DNA of 7,360 nt, taken from Herpetosiphonaceae bacterium. GTDB taxonomy: Bacteria; Chloroflexota; Chloroflexia; Chloroflexales; Kallotenuaceae. The translations under genes were made by a program, and so were the position numbers. Positions within the stretch are counted from its first letter, which is position 1; each line of letters starts with the position of its first letter. The stretch is taken from contig JASKZZ010000308.1 of the NCBI GenBank assembly GCA_030147335.1, positions 1 through 7,360 of the forward strand, written 5' to 3'. Of this stretch, positions 6,352 to 7,360 are shown in pieces. A model generated the notes under the pieces. It was given only the letters and a program-made list of their open reading frames with translations, did no database searches and was not told the origin of the DNA.

Positions 6352-7313
6352 ACACGTATTTGGTAACCGGCGGCGCGGGCTTTATCGGCTCGCACTTGTG
6401 CGATACCTTGCTTGAACGCGATCAGCGTGTAATCTGCCTCGATAACTTCAACGATTATTACAGTCCTGGTCGAAAGCGGCGCAACATCGCCGCAGCGCTT
6501 GAACATCCCCAGTTTACTTTGCTTGATGCGGATATTCGTGACGATGAAACTCTTGACCAAATCTTCGCCACGTACCGGCCAGACCGCGTTGCTCATCTTG
6601 CGGCGATGGCGAGCGTGTCCTACTCTGTGCGCCATCCCAAAGTGTATGAAGAGGTTAATATTCGCGGCACGCTCAATGTGCTTGATGCCGCTCGTCGTAA
6701 CAATGTTCGTAATGTGGTAATGGCTTCCACCGGCTCGATCTATGGCCGCACTGACAAGATACCATTTGTGGAGACCGACTCGACGGATCGGCCGTTAGCG
6801 CCGTATCCCGCCAGCAAAAAAGCCAGCGAAGTGCTTGCAGCTTGCTATCACAATGCGTATGGCTTGCAATGTATCAGCGTCCGCTTCTTCAACGTGTACG
6901 GCCCGCGTGGACGGCCCGACATGACACCATATATGTTCACCGATGCAATTGCGCACGGTCGGTCAATCACACTTTATGATGGCGGTCGGCCCCGCCGAGA
7001 CTGGACGTATATCGGCGATATTGTTGAAGGTGTGGCAGCTGCACTGGATGCCGACCTTGGCTATGAAGTCATCAATCTAGGGCGAGGCCAGCCGGTCGTG
7101 ATGCGAGACTTTGTTACCATTATTGAACAGCTTGTTGGCAAGCCGGCGACGATTATTGATGCGCCGTTACCGATTAGCGAAGCGCCCGTTATCTATGCCG
7201 ATGTTTCAAAAGCCCAGCGGCTGCTGGCATATAACCCGCGTGTTGCAGTACATGAAGGCCTGACCCGTTTATGGAACTGGTATCAACAAGAATTAGAGGA
7301 GTTCAAGCGTTAA
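6348..7313 (+). CDS. NAD-dependent sugar epimerase, UDP-glucuronate 4-epimerase type
   Basis: This 321-residue extended short-chain dehydrogenase/reductase has GGAGFIGSH (8-16), LDNFNDYYSP (31-40), STGSIYG (127-133), the catalytic YPASK (Tyr153, Lys157) and NVYGPRGRPDMTPYMF (182-197). The DNFNDYY segment and the GRPDM/PYMFTDAI region are typical of enzymes annotated as UDP-glucuronate 4-epimerase (CapI/GAE group), which interconvert UDP-glucuronate and UDP-galacturonate in the cytoplasm. Plain UDP-glucose 4-epimerase activity is the main alternative. The ATG at 6348 matches the family N-terminus and overlaps the previous stop as ATGA, so translation is probably coupled; GGAG at 6331-6334 is rather far upstream. 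A longer start at 6300 would add 16 residues unlike the family. It shares the substrate UDP-glucuronate with the decarboxylase two genes upstream. Confidence 0.88.
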   Translation: MNTYLVTGGAGFIGSHLCDTLLERDQRVICLDNFNDYYSPGRKRRNIAAALEHPQFTLLDADIRDDETLDQIFATYRPDRVAHLAAMASVSYSVRHPKVYEEVNIRGTLNVLDAARRNNVRNVVMASTGSIYGRTDKIPFVETDSTDRPLAPYPASKKASEVLAACYHNAYGLQCISVRFFNVYGPRGRPDMTPYMFTDAIAHGRSITLYDGGRPRRDWTYIGDIVEGVAAALDADLGYEVINLGRGQPVVMRDFVTIIEQLVGKPATIIDAPLPISEAPVIYADVSKAQRLLAYNPRVAVHEGLTRLWNWYQQELEEFKR

Positions 7314-7360
7314 GCAACAGTTGTCCTGGAGCTTGGGCTGCAATGCACTATGAGTACAAC
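7314..7360 (+). other. Window-edge stretch, possible start of the next gene
   Basis: After the epimerase stop there are 47 bases. Two ATGs are possible starts for a further plus-strand gene: 7343 (MHYEYN, with GGAG at 7328-7331 eleven bases upstream) and 7350 (MST). No terminator is seen before the edge, so the operon may continue. Too little sequence remains to assign a product. Confidence 0.2.

Noticed and set aside
3836..7313. The decarboxylase and epimerase as a recent tandem duplication, since both begin with [11 protein letters not shown].
   Set aside because: The match is the shared Rossmann motif of extended short-chain dehydrogenases; the rest of the sequences carry distinct subfamily signatures.

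Overview
The window is ordinary, densely coded chromosomal DNA at moderate GC (roughly mid-50s percent by eye), read mostly from the plus strand. The Obg sequence and the exopolysaccharide gene style suggest a member of the Chloroflexota (Chloroflexia-like). That is an impression from protein sequence, not a computed assignment. No mobile element, CRISPR array, tRNA or rRNA is visible.

Layout. The left edge carries the 5' part of a minus-strand gene (1-390) that resembles the N-terminal part of the DNA-processing protein DprA/Smf. A short divergent intergenic region (about 394-550) follows. It holds an extended -10 promoter for a plus-strand tatA (551-748) and a weaker candidate for the dprA-like gene. 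tatA is followed by a GC-rich hairpin that looks like a terminator. Next comes the GTPase gene obg (861-2162), preceded by a 13-codon upstream reading frame with its own good ribosome-binding site. From obg onward all genes point the same way: a membrane polyprenyl-phosphate sugar-1-phosphate transferase (2159-3727), a UDP-xylose-synthase-type UDP-glucuronate decarboxylase (3836-4804), an O-antigen ligase/polymerase-domain membrane protein (4819-6351), and a UDP-glucuronate-4-epimerase-type sugar epimerase (6348-7313). The last 47 bases may enter another gene.

How the genes fit together. The four genes after obg are a surface or extracellular polysaccharide module. The transferase would load the first sugar phosphate onto undecaprenyl phosphate. 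The decarboxylase and the epimerase both draw on UDP-glucuronate, to make UDP-xylose and UDP-galacturonate. The Wzy/WaaL-type protein would polymerise or transfer the finished lipid-linked glycan outside the membrane. UDP-glucose dehydrogenase, a flippase and further glycosyltransferases are absent and would be expected beyond the right edge or elsewhere. Two 4-base stop/start overlaps (obg/transferase, and polymerase/epimerase) and a 14-base gap indicate tight co-expression, broken only by a 108-base gap after the transferase.

The points most worth a second look are the possible regulatory structures before tatA and obg, the coupling of housekeeping obg to polysaccharide initiation, and the dprA-like protein that departs from the DprA consensus just where the Rossmann-fold motif should start. 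I see no clear sign of an entirely new system.
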